From an uncultured Clostridia bacterium (GTDB lineage: Bacteria > Bacillota > Clostridia > UBA1381), in NCBI GenBank assembly GCA_910585795.1, contig CAJUFV010000161.1, forward strand, positions 1 to 18,411: DNA of 18,411 nt, read 5' to 3'. A program made the translations under genes and the position numbers. This document shows, piece after piece, positions 8,701-15,709 of this stretch (the stretch's first letter is position 1; every line of letters starts with the position of its first letter). The notes beneath the pieces were generated by a model. The model had not been told where the DNA came from and did not search any database. It saw only the letters and a program-made list of their open reading frames with translations.

Positions 8701-9818
8701 TAAATACGGCTTGTATTTTCATTTACAAGCGTATTTGGTGAGTCAATGGCGTCCTCGCAGGCTGTAAGCGTTTTATCTGAACCGAAGGCTGTACCGGAGT
8801 TTGAGCCGGCTTTTATATTAGTATCATCTGACGGATATATAATACGTTCAGTACCGTTTACTTTTACTAAAAGATATGGTGATGTGCTTTCGCCTGCTTC
8901 CTTACTGTTAAATATGGCTTTATCGCCGTTTTTATCTGTTGCTATTGCCCAGAAAGTAAGAGTCTGACGAGTACCGATGTATTTTGTTACGGTATCTGTG
9001 ATATCCGCGCTGTGATATTTGGGTGTATTGTTTATATACAGAAGCTCAAGCGGAGAAATACCGCTGTTTGCGTTGTACATAAAGTTTTTGAGCAGCAGGT
9101 CTGCTGTAATCTGGTCTTTTTTTGCGGTTGAAATATCTTTTTTTCTGTTTCTTCCTCGTTCAACAATTATATAATAATTGTAAAGAGCAAGCTTTGCGTC
9201 TTCATAGTTACCGTCCTTGACGCACATTTCAACATCTGAAAGTCCGGCGTATTTATCGTAGTTAAGCTTACCCTTTATTTCCCATGCTTCTGTTTCACTG
9301 TTCCATTTGCCGAAGAAATTTTCATCATTGAGCCAGTAAGGGTCATGCAGATGCTTATTTCCTGATGAATATTCCTTTCCCTCAAGAACCTGCTTGGTAT
9401 TGAAGGGGTCAGTATGCATGCTGTAGCCGTATGTGCTGGTTATATATCCGTTTTCATCTGTGGTATTCTCGCCGGTGTCAGGGTCAGTCTGATAACCGGG
9501 AGCTTCCGCGTAAGAGGCGGCTAAAGCAGCGGCTTCTTCAGCTTCAACAGGTATATCCTCAGCCAACAGTGATGTATCGGTTACTTCATCATCGAATTCG
9601 GAAAGATGCGACATGTAATCTTCTTCATCACTGAATTCAGAAAAATATGATGTATATGCCGTTTCGTCATCAAATTCAGGAATATATGTTTGGTCAGCAT
9701 GATAGGAGAACACCTCTGTGTTCTCCTTATCCGTATTTTCAAAAGCAAGGGAGGGAATAGCTGTACCCATTATTGAAACGGTTAGTATTAAAGCAAGTGC
9801 ACTTTTAAAATGTTTCAT
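5733..9818 (-). CDS. Cell-surface heparinase II/III-type polysaccharide lyase with DNRLRE/CBM96-like insertion and SLH anchor
   Basis: The product has 1361 residues. The signal peptide is 1-25 (SLA before the cut). An acidic stalk contains three 13-residue repeats (48-86). The alpha-toroid begins near 185 and is interrupted at about 268-428 by a DNRLRE/CBM96-like segment. It resumes at about 430-690, with GNWGTSE (552-558) at the usual Asn position. The heparinase II/III C-terminal beta region follows: NHAHPDD (733-739), VDP (753-755) and AHNTV (774-778). H736, D754 and H775 match the zinc ligands of this superfamily. Such enzymes cleave uronic-acid glycans by beta-elimination (heparin, chondroitin, hyaluronan, alginate or exopolysaccharide); the exact PL family is unresolved. 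A Pro/Thr linker with poly-Gly (1116-1133) leads to three SLH repeats (about 1193-1238, 1246-1295, 1306-1357), which bind pyruvylated wall polymer. Where many lyases have Asn-His this protein has Asn-Trp (553-554), so the catalytic base may be another residue such as Y607, Y610 or H666. Confidence 0.88.
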   Translation of the reverse strand: MKHFKSALALILTVSIMGTAIPSLAFENTDKENTEVFSYHADQTYIPEFDDETAYTSYFSEFSDEEDYMSHLSEFDDEVTDTSLLAEDIPVEAEEAAALAASYAEAPGYQTDPDTGENTTDENGYITSTYGYSMHTDPFNTKQVLEGKEYSSGNKHLHDPYWLNDENFFGKWNSETEAWEIKGKLNYDKYAGLSDVEMCVKDGNYEDAKLALYNYYIIVERGRNRKKDISTAKKDQITADLLLKNFMYNANSGISPLELLYINNTPKYHSADITDTVTKYIGTRQTLTFWAIATDKNGDKAIFNSKEAGESTSPYLLVKVNGTERIIYPSDDTNIKAGSNSGTAFGSDKTLTACEDAIDSPNTLVNENTSRIYMKFDMSWLKAGDTVTAATLNLYGHNEKENAEKEVVVFYSDDSDWNEKTSTYKSVLAQVIYSYDQLDSWAWNQPSGAGYRYQEELLRFNTWYDKLVKLYNLTGEEKYAYTALRQLMDFIYVRGNDICWLKSLDVALRTQCMPTLTMQLIESEYMTPDVFTSFMKYMYVEANGAQYFTRSGNWGTSECQGLYTVAVTFPEFTDSQNWINRVKSRYESLSNAMIKSDWVCTELSLGYTDYSITTLTGAKDVADELGITDYPYTQRTLDNILHLGLFEYYTSMPGIRDNQVGDGYSHRGNFLSRMQYLARWFDDPHLNYAAGFGGEEPDFTSKLYPVGLKAVMRTGWGDKAWYLFTDADGGYGNHAHPDDNSITVMADGQYLLVDPLYGSYSGSDAKTWLTSTIAHNTVTMNGKSQWSNSSSGNKGTMDRWETNNTYDFLTSNTPNTQDASSYKRSTFFLRNKFWLVNDYLVPKNTSSNKYVQSWHFLPEADISMNEDTKTTQTNMPGVNIQVVPVAPEGYTKSSVKTGYYSEGQGSVSTALYTEYEQNLSGNAVFNTLLLPVSIGEDYDAEAVALEITGMDKTDASAYEIYLKNNRSGNTEHYIYYLLHNPSKKGTVSIGDFTTDASMLFLEVDSNGSPMQIAAQDVSFINQSGSTVYKSDNPIPEISVTLSSQICAIDGSSLTAEQLQSDNLQTTASGLKIKTIKLNGENITFVQSGNSLYLGTAPSPDPNTTPTVKPTFAPSHGGGGSISGGGGGGGGGGSIKPSTPTAKPTETTKPDATAKPSETAEPDTTAEPTETTKPDNTQAPNTEMTPSMQNELENHWAKAEIEELYQKGIVSGISDTSLGLESPITRAQFASLIVRTLGLETTPYDGSFNDVGTDDWYADALQTAYNNNLLSGFDNKMSPEANITREEMAVILSNAVKTDSNQTNEADFSDTENISSWAQQAVDSAVSMGLMFGMDDGSFAPKNATKRCEAFVVIHRLLNIPK
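6420..6473 (-). repeat. Poly-glycine coding tract in the lyase linker
   Basis: This GGN-rich tract encodes residues 1116-1133 (14 Gly in 18, including ten in a row) between two Pro/Thr linkers. It is a flexible joint before the SLH anchor. Its GC-rich triplet repeats stand out from the AT-rich surroundings and could vary in length by slippage. The 1949-residue protein has a shorter tract at the same place. Confidence 0.85.
9561..9677 (-). repeat. Three tandem 39-bp repeats coding an acidic 13-residue motif
   Basis: Residues 48-60, 61-73 and 74-86 of the lyase are EFDDETAYTSYFS, EFSDEEDYMSHLS and EFDDEVTDTSLLA. These are three in-register copies of an EF(D/S)DE...S motif just after the signal peptide. 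The DNA copies are also similar, with repeated TTC(A/G)TCA... phrasing on the plus strand. The function is unknown; it could be an acidic stalk, a calcium-binding or a wall-interacting segment. Confidence 0.8.
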
Positions 9819-9825
9819 AATTATT

Positions 9826-9831
9826 CCTCCT
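9826..9831 (-). promoter_or_regulatory. Strong ribosome binding site of the lyase, overlapping upstream stop
   Basis: A perfect AGGAGG lies 7 nt before the lyase ATG. Its first two bases belong to the TAG stop (9830-9832) of the 1949-residue gene. The 11-nt gap leaves no room for a promoter, so the two proteins are co-transcribed and probably translationally coupled. Confidence 0.85.
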
Positions 9832-12800
9832 ATTTTGCGAGTTCATAAATAATTCTTGCGGCTTCACTTCTTGTCGCGTTATTTTTCGGACCGAAGCTGC
9901 CGTCCTCATAGCCGTTTATAATGCCCTTTTCCTGAATAGCCGCCACACTTGACAGAGCATAAGGCGAGATGGTATCCGCGTCTGTGAAATCAGCAGAGGA
10001 TTTTTCAGGAATATCTTCATTTACAGCCTTTAATGCTCTTGCGCACATAACAGCCATATCCTCTCTGGTAATGTTGCTTATTTTGTCAAATACTGTGTCA
10101 GATATACCTGAGACAATGCCCATTTCAACAGCTTTACGGATGTATTCATAGCTCCAGTCAGCTGTAGAAATATCAGTGAATGTCATTTGAGCATCAGATT
10201 CAAGATCGATATTTAATGCTGATATAAGCATTTTTACGAATTCCTGACGGCTGATGTTGTTTTGAGGATTGAAATATCCTCGCTCATCACCTGAGACAAT
10301 ATTCTTTTCCTTAAGTGTCTTTATGTAGCTGTAAGCCCAAAAATCGCTTGATACGTCAGAAAATACTGTTTGCTGTACTACATTGTCAAAGGTTGAATCT
10401 GTCGGGAAGGCAGGCAGACTTCCGTTTAGATTAGCTGATGTTTTTCCTGTACTGTTAGAGTTGTTTGTATTGTATACAGGAGTACCGCCTCCGGTACTGC
10501 CACCTCCGCCACCGCCGCCGCCTGATGTCGGCGGGATGGAAATCGGGATTTCCTCTATTGAGGTGACTCCGTTATATGTTGTGATTACCTTTAGAACGCC
10601 TGTTACTGTTTTGTCTGTCGGACGCGTTACAACGCCTGTATCTGAGAAATATTCGGGTATAGACGACTCATATTTAACTGCGCATCCGTATCTTGTTTCA
10701 GGAAGATTAACGCTTGATGTTATTCCTCTTAATGGGCCGATTTTATTGGCAAGATATTTACCTTCGGTTTTTGCTATTTCCGCGTCAGTAGTTCCTACAA
10801 GAACCTGAATCTCATTCAATCCGACATTACCGTCGTTTTGTTTTGTTACTGTATAACGCACATATCTTGCGCTTACAGGACTGAATTTAACAGTTTGCGT
10901 ATCTGCTCCTAAGGTTTGGCCTGTATATGCGGCAGTCCATTTTTTATTGTCCGGCGAGGTCTCAATAGTAAAGCCCTGTGTATTATATTTTCCGAGTATT
11001 TGAGCCTCGCTTAATATGATTGCTGAGAATGTCTCAATATTGCCGAGGTCTACTGTGATATTGGCGTTTTTATTAATTTTCATTGTTTCCCATGATGTTT
11101 TAAATAATCCATCGACAGCCTTCTCCGCGCCGTGACCTACATTAGCGGTTACATTTGATATTGCTTTTTTGCCGCTTGACAGATTAAACGGGTCAATGTA
11201 TACCACTGTAACGGGCAGTTCTTCTGTATAGAAAACTTCATTATCCGCGTTAAGCGTTAATCGGAATGTCATTGTGACAGGTGTGTTTTCTGTAAGATTT
11301 GCTTTATTCACAACACCGTCGTTTGACAATACAGACGGATTAGAAGATGTCCATGATGCTGTAGTTCCGGGGAAATCGCCAACCTTAAGGCTCAGATTTT
11401 CTGAAACATATCCGTTTGTCGATGTTATAGGCGCCGTGTAGTTTATTTGGTCGAGGGCCATTTTAAGAATAAGAGCTTTATTTGTTGAGACAGCGGCATT
11501 GTTTATTGTTATACTGCCGTTGTTGTTAATTTTATCGTTGGTATTATACGGAGCGTTTATTTCAAAGTATGAAAGTGATGAGGCTGCTTCGCGCATATTC
11601 ATCGTCTGTGAGCCGCTGTATGAAAGTGATTTGTATGCTCCGCCGTTAAGTGAATACTGAAGCTCAAATGTACCGTTTTTAGGCTTTACGTGGAATTTGA
11701 ATTTCAGATTTGTTGATGTGCCTGTTTCTGTGTAGTATTCTTTGGTATGCTGAGCCGTTCCTGTACTGTCTGACACGACATAAGTAAAGTACGGCTTTGA
11801 ACCGTTTTCATTTCCCGAATAAATTGTTGTTATTCTATTTCCGTTTGCGTCTTTTGGTATAATTTCAAATTTGGTGTTGGCATTTGGTATTGTAATATCT
11901 GCATCAAGGACAAATTCTCTTGACATTGAGATTATTTTGTTATCAAGCATAGGCTTTATTGAAACAGAAGTTGTCGCTCCATCGCCTGCGCCTTTTGTTC
12001 TGTCAAGTATAATTTTGCCTTCTGAGGCGGTAACAGCGCCGCTGCCGTTCACAGCCGTTATATTTGAGGTTAAAGTATTGACAACAGTATTTGTTTCATA
12101 TATGGTGAACAAACCTTCCTCAAAGTTAATAGCCATATTAAACTTAAACGGTTTTGTCAGAGTTTTTCCGCCGTATGCGAATGTGGCGGTCATTATTACT
12201 TCAGGACTGTTTTTGCTGCCAAGCTTTATAACCTTACCATCGTCTGTTATATAGTCTGCGTTTGAAGATTTCCATGTTATTGTCGAGCCGTAGGTGCCCT
12301 TTGAAGGAAGTGTAAGGTCCTTTGAAATATTATCCGCGTTTTCTTTTGTAAGCATTGAGATATTTACCAGAGACATATCCTTTTTAATAATCGTTTCAGG
12401 GTCAGATTCCTTGGAAACAACAACGTGGAATTCCTTGTATATAGTATCTGAACCTTTTGAGATGGCTGCTGTAAGCACGACATTTTTATCGCCGTCCAGA
12501 GGAGCGGAAATAAGATTTCCGTCATTAGAGATAAGCTTTGTGTCTGATGATTTCCATGCTATTGACGCTCCGTCTGCGGTGGTCGGAAGATTAAGACTTT
12601 CTTTTACTGATGTAGGTGTATCAGTAATTATTGACATTGTCAGCTTTTCCGCTGTTTCCGCAAGAGGGTGCGGCGCGAGAGAACCGTTCAGGCTGTATAC
12701 ATTAATACTGTTTACTGTTATGGAGTCGTTTACCTTTGCCTGATTTTTAATAGTATATATAATGCCCTGCAAGGTTCCGGGGTCTATAGTTGTTGTATAT

Positions 12801-15679
12801 GCTTCATTTTCACCTATTCTTACTGAATATTCACCCGTTTTTGTGTCTATGGTGTATATAAAGTCTGTGGCTTTATCTGTCACATTTCCTGTGAAAACGG
12901 GGTTTTCCTGGTCATTGTAATTGTATACCTTTGATGAATTAATCGCGAGAGGGAAAGGATACACTGCCGCGTCAGCATTGTTTCCGAATGCCAGATTTTC
13001 CACTTGGAACTGTGAACCGCTTGTAATATGATGAGTCGCGTTTGAAACAATTTTGAATTGTCCGTTCAGTCCTTGTGAATATGTAGCCGTACGGGTTGTT
13101 TCGTTATATTGTTCGACATATTGTCTGAAGGAATACATCGAGCGGTATCTTTCAGAGTAATCGCTTTCTCCGGCAACAGAATTTTTTGTAATAACAAACT
13201 TACCGTTTGAAGGAGCCGTTGATACATTTGCAAATGAATTTACAGGGTCTGATTTATCAAAGTATTTCCATGGAGAAATATCGGTCAGGTCAGCTGATAA
13301 TATCAGCTTTTCCTCAGTATATTTATTTACTTTAAGAGTATATGTTATTTCGGTATTTTTACCGTCAACGGAAAGTGTTGCTGTCATGACAATAGTAGAT
13401 GTTTCCGCTGGTTTTTCGCCTGCGAGATATTTACCGTTGTCTGAAATAACAGACGGGGCAGATGATTTCCATGCTATAGCTACATCCTTGTTTGACGAGT
13501 CATCATGCCATGAGGTTATAAGCTGTTTTAAATCAGTTGTTATGTCATTGTAGTTTTCGCTTGTAAGTCTGTATGTTTCCATGTATGTTTTCGCGCGGCT
13601 TAAAATCATTTCCGCTGAATTGATATTATCAACTTTTGGTATGGTTACAGGGAATTCCTTATATACAGTATATTTATTTTCATCAGTTATTTTTGCTGTA
13701 AGAACAGCGCTTTGGTTTTCAAGCGTTCTTGATATTTTACCGTCTGCCGTTACAGCGTTTGTGTTTGAGGACGTCCATTCAACAGTGGCCTTGTCAAAGC
13801 CCGCTATTGTTTGTGGAAGAGTTAAATCCTCTGTTATATTGTTCTGGTTTGGCGCAATACTTGCTATTGCCGCCGCCGCATTTTCAGCATATGACAGTGT
13901 GTGAGAGCTTATTTGAGTAACCTTTACATTTTTGATTGACAGGCAGCTGTCAGGAGCAAGCTGCTGCATTTCAACCTTAAATCCGTTAAGAAGTATTGTC
14001 GAGGTTCTTTCACGCCAGTCAGTTGCTTTCAGAGGCTCACTGTTTGCCTGTACACCGTCAATAAATATGTTAAAGTTTTTTTGGGCAAGGTCATAAACAA
14101 AGCGTATGTTATGCCATGAGCCTGCAAATCCGGCGGAAAGCGGGTAGTCACTTGCTGAACCGTTTACACCGCTTGCCGCATAAGCATTGGCAGAACCGTC
14201 AGGCTTTATTCTAAGACGTCCCATAGATATAAGGGATGATTCTGCCGCGCCTGACGCAATACCGCTGCCCATTATATCAAGATATATGGCGCCTCCTGCA
14301 TTTGAGCCGCTTGCAATATCGAATTTTGCGTCAAATTCGACTGCTGCCTGACCGTCAGCAGAAATTGTATAGGTTTTGGAGCTGCTGTCAGATGCGGTCA
14401 TATATTTTGAAAAGCTTCCTGTAACTGTGTAAACAGCTGTTTTTGCGGCTGTTTTGATTATAGAAAGACCATTTGTATCTGTTGTAATTTTACCATTTGA
14501 AGCAAGAGCATTGTCATTAACCTTCCACTGATATTCTTCCGGAGTTTTTGAAGTATAGTCTTCATTCATTATAACTGTGCCTGAAACAGGCGGTAATGTA
14601 ACTGTCGGAGTATCCGATGGTTTAGCAGTTGGGGTAGCCGTCGGAATTGGAGTATCTGATGGTTTAGCAGTTGGGGTAGCTGTCGGAATTGGAGTGTCCG
14701 ATGGTTCAGTGGTCGGAGTAGCTGTCGGCACTGATGTTTCAGTCGGTTCAGGTGTAGCTGTTGGTTCTTCTGTAGGTGTAGGTTCAGGAGTGTCCGTAGG
14801 CACAATTGTTTCGGATAGCTTTGATACTATTGTTTTTTGATTCCATACGCCTTGTGTATCCTTGGAGGTATTCTGTATATTATAGGATATACCGGTGATA
14901 TCGTTCGCCGATTCTGTAATAAACGGCTGGTCGGATACAAGTAAATTACTTTCTGAAATTACTGTGTCCAGCGTTCCTGCCGCGGAAGATTTTGCAACCT
15001 TAAGCCATGCTGAATATGTTTTTGCTTCATTGTCTATTTCTGTTTTAAGATATAGAATACATCCTGGATTACCGGCATTAGAGCTGTTTGTAATCTGGAA
15101 ATTAAGCTTTTTATCTCCTATGGCGTTGCCGTCTGCGTCTGCCATATATGCGTTAGTTTTTGCTCCGTTGCCGTTTTTACCATCTATTTTAATTCTGGCT
15201 ATAGGGCCGTCCGTGCTGTTTATATCAATATAGAGATAGCCTGAACGTACAAGCGGTGTAAATACATGCTCAACAAAGTATTTTCCGCTGTTTATTGTAT
15301 CTGACGGAGGATTTGCGCTGTCATTTGCGAAAATATGCTTCATTATCTCTCCATGAGGAGGAGCGGCAGAGCTTGTATTAATGGAATATCGGATTGCCGT
15401 TTCATTAAGGGAATTATTTTCACTGTTTTCAGCTATTGCGCCCCATATATTTTTTGTTGTAATACCGTAATTGGCAGTATCAACTGCTGATGAAGATGGT
15501 GTAAATGTACTTGCGTCAAATTTGTATATTTGCTCCGCTGTTTCATCAGCCAAAAGGTTGATTTCCTCGTAATTTTCATATTCGTCCGCAAGAACTGCGG
15601 GCGCGAGTCCTGTAAATGCGGGAGCTATCATTGTTAATGTGAGAAGTCCGCTGAGAAATTTTCTTTTAATTGTATTCAT
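9830..15679 (-). CDS. Giant SLH-anchored multimodular glycan-binding surface protein (aBig repeats, CBM32-type F5/8C domain), no catalytic domain seen
   Basis: The product has 1949 residues. The signal peptide is 1-31 (VLA before the cut). In order I see: a beta-rich module (about 50-290); a Pro/Thr linker with 14-residue repeats (293-365); a LamG/jelly-roll-like module (about 368-592); aBig 1 (595-681, W635) and aBig 2 (687-786, W737); a second beta module (about 790-997); aBig 3 (1008-1090, W1042) and aBig 4 (1097-1183, W1136); a third beta module (about 1185-1398); aBig 5 (1401-1495, W1443); an F5/8C/CBM32-type domain (about 1497-1628); aBig 6 (about 1632-1717, degenerate W-to-Y at 1670); a Gly-rich hinge (1719-1732); and three SLH repeats (about 1772-1820, 1833-1882, 1897-1947). 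aBig domains share a (W)(K/T)SS core. The absence of an enzyme fold suggests a substrate-capture or spacer role beside the lyase, although a novel catalytic module among the beta modules is possible. The ATG at 15679 has AGAGAGG at 9 nt. Confidence 0.87.
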   Translation of the reverse strand: MNTIKRKFLSGLLTLTMIAPAFTGLAPAVLADEYENYEEINLLADETAEQIYKFDASTFTPSSSAVDTANYGITTKNIWGAIAENSENNSLNETAIRYSINTSSAAPPHGEIMKHIFANDSANPPSDTINSGKYFVEHVFTPLVRSGYLYIDINSTDGPIARIKIDGKNGNGAKTNAYMADADGNAIGDKKLNFQITNSSNAGNPGCILYLKTEIDNEAKTYSAWLKVAKSSAAGTLDTVISESNLLVSDQPFITESANDITGISYNIQNTSKDTQGVWNQKTIVSKLSETIVPTDTPEPTPTEEPTATPEPTETSVPTATPTTEPSDTPIPTATPTAKPSDTPIPTATPTAKPSDTPTVTLPPVSGTVIMNEDYTSKTPEEYQWKVNDNALASNGKITTDTNGLSIIKTAAKTAVYTVTGSFSKYMTASDSSSKTYTISADGQAAVEFDAKFDIASGSNAGGAIYLDIMGSGIASGAAESSLISMGRLRIKPDGSANAYAASGVNGSASDYPLSAGFAGSWHNIRFVYDLAQKNFNIFIDGVQANSEPLKATDWRERTSTILLNGFKVEMQQLAPDSCLSIKNVKVTQISSHTLSYAENAAAAIASIAPNQNNITEDLTLPQTIAGFDKATVEWTSSNTNAVTADGKISRTLENQSAVLTAKITDENKYTVYKEFPVTIPKVDNINSAEMILSRAKTYMETYRLTSENYNDITTDLKQLITSWHDDSSNKDVAIAWKSSAPSVISDNGKYLAGEKPAETSTIVMTATLSVDGKNTEITYTLKVNKYTEEKLILSADLTDISPWKYFDKSDPVNSFANVSTAPSNGKFVITKNSVAGESDYSERYRSMYSFRQYVEQYNETTRTATYSQGLNGQFKIVSNATHHITSGSQFQVENLAFGNNADAAVYPFPLAINSSKVYNYNDQENPVFTGNVTDKATDFIYTIDTKTGEYSVRIGENEAYTTTIDPGTLQGIIYTIKNQAKVNDSITVNSINVYSLNGSLAPHPLAETAEKLTMSIITDTPTSVKESLNLPTTADGASIAWKSSDTKLISNDGNLISAPLDGDKNVVLTAAISKGSDTIYKEFHVVVSKESDPETIIKKDMSLVNISMLTKENADNISKDLTLPSKGTYGSTITWKSSNADYITDDGKVIKLGSKNSPEVIMTATFAYGGKTLTKPFKFNMAINFEEGLFTIYETNTVVNTLTSNITAVNGSGAVTASEGKIILDRTKGAGDGATTSVSIKPMLDNKIISMSREFVLDADITIPNANTKFEIIPKDANGNRITTIYSGNENGSKPYFTYVVSDSTGTAQHTKEYYTETGTSTNLKFKFHVKPKNGTFELQYSLNGGAYKSLSYSGSQTMNMREAASSLSYFEINAPYNTNDKINNNGSITINNAAVSTNKALILKMALDQINYTAPITSTNGYVSENLSLKVGDFPGTTASWTSSNPSVLSNDGVVNKANLTENTPVTMTFRLTLNADNEVFYTEELPVTVVYIDPFNLSSGKKAISNVTANVGHGAEKAVDGLFKTSWETMKINKNANITVDLGNIETFSAIILSEAQILGKYNTQGFTIETSPDNKKWTAAYTGQTLGADTQTVKFSPVSARYVRYTVTKQNDGNVGLNEIQVLVGTTDAEIAKTEGKYLANKIGPLRGITSSVNLPETRYGCAVKYESSIPEYFSDTGVVTRPTDKTVTGVLKVITTYNGVTSIEEIPISIPPTSGGGGGGGGSTGGGTPVYNTNNSNSTGKTSANLNGSLPAFPTDSTFDNVVQQTVFSDVSSDFWAYSYIKTLKEKNIVSGDERGYFNPQNNISRQEFVKMLISALNIDLESDAQMTFTDISTADWSYEYIRKAVEMGIVSGISDTVFDKISNITREDMAVMCARALKAVNEDIPEKSSADFTDADTISPYALSSVAAIQEKGIINGYEDGSFGPKNNATRSEAARIIYELAK
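10484..10522 (-). repeat. Poly-glycine coding tract before the SLH repeats
   Basis: The tract encodes residues 1720-1732, eight Gly followed by S-T and three more Gly. It forms a flexible hinge between the last aBig domain and the Asn/Ser-rich stretch before the SLH anchor. It parallels the tract in the downstream lyase. Confidence 0.8.
14607..14732 (-). repeat. Three tandem 42-bp repeats coding a Pro/Thr linker
   Basis: Three 42-bp units lie end to end (14607-14648, 14649-14690, 14691-14732) and encode IPTATPTAKPSDTP, the same again, and VPTATPTTEPSDTP. The two downstream units differ at only a few bases, while the third is more diverged, which points to recent duplication of one unit. The product is an extended, possibly glycosylated linker between the first two modules of the surface protein. 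Confidence 0.9.
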
Positions 15680-15709
15680 GGATTATTACCTCTCTTTCAT
15701 AGAATTTTG

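Noticed and set aside
14577..14840. Plus-strand Val/Gly-rich open frame with repeats
   Set aside because: It is the antisense reading of the 42-bp Pro/Thr repeats, with no start signal and no family features.
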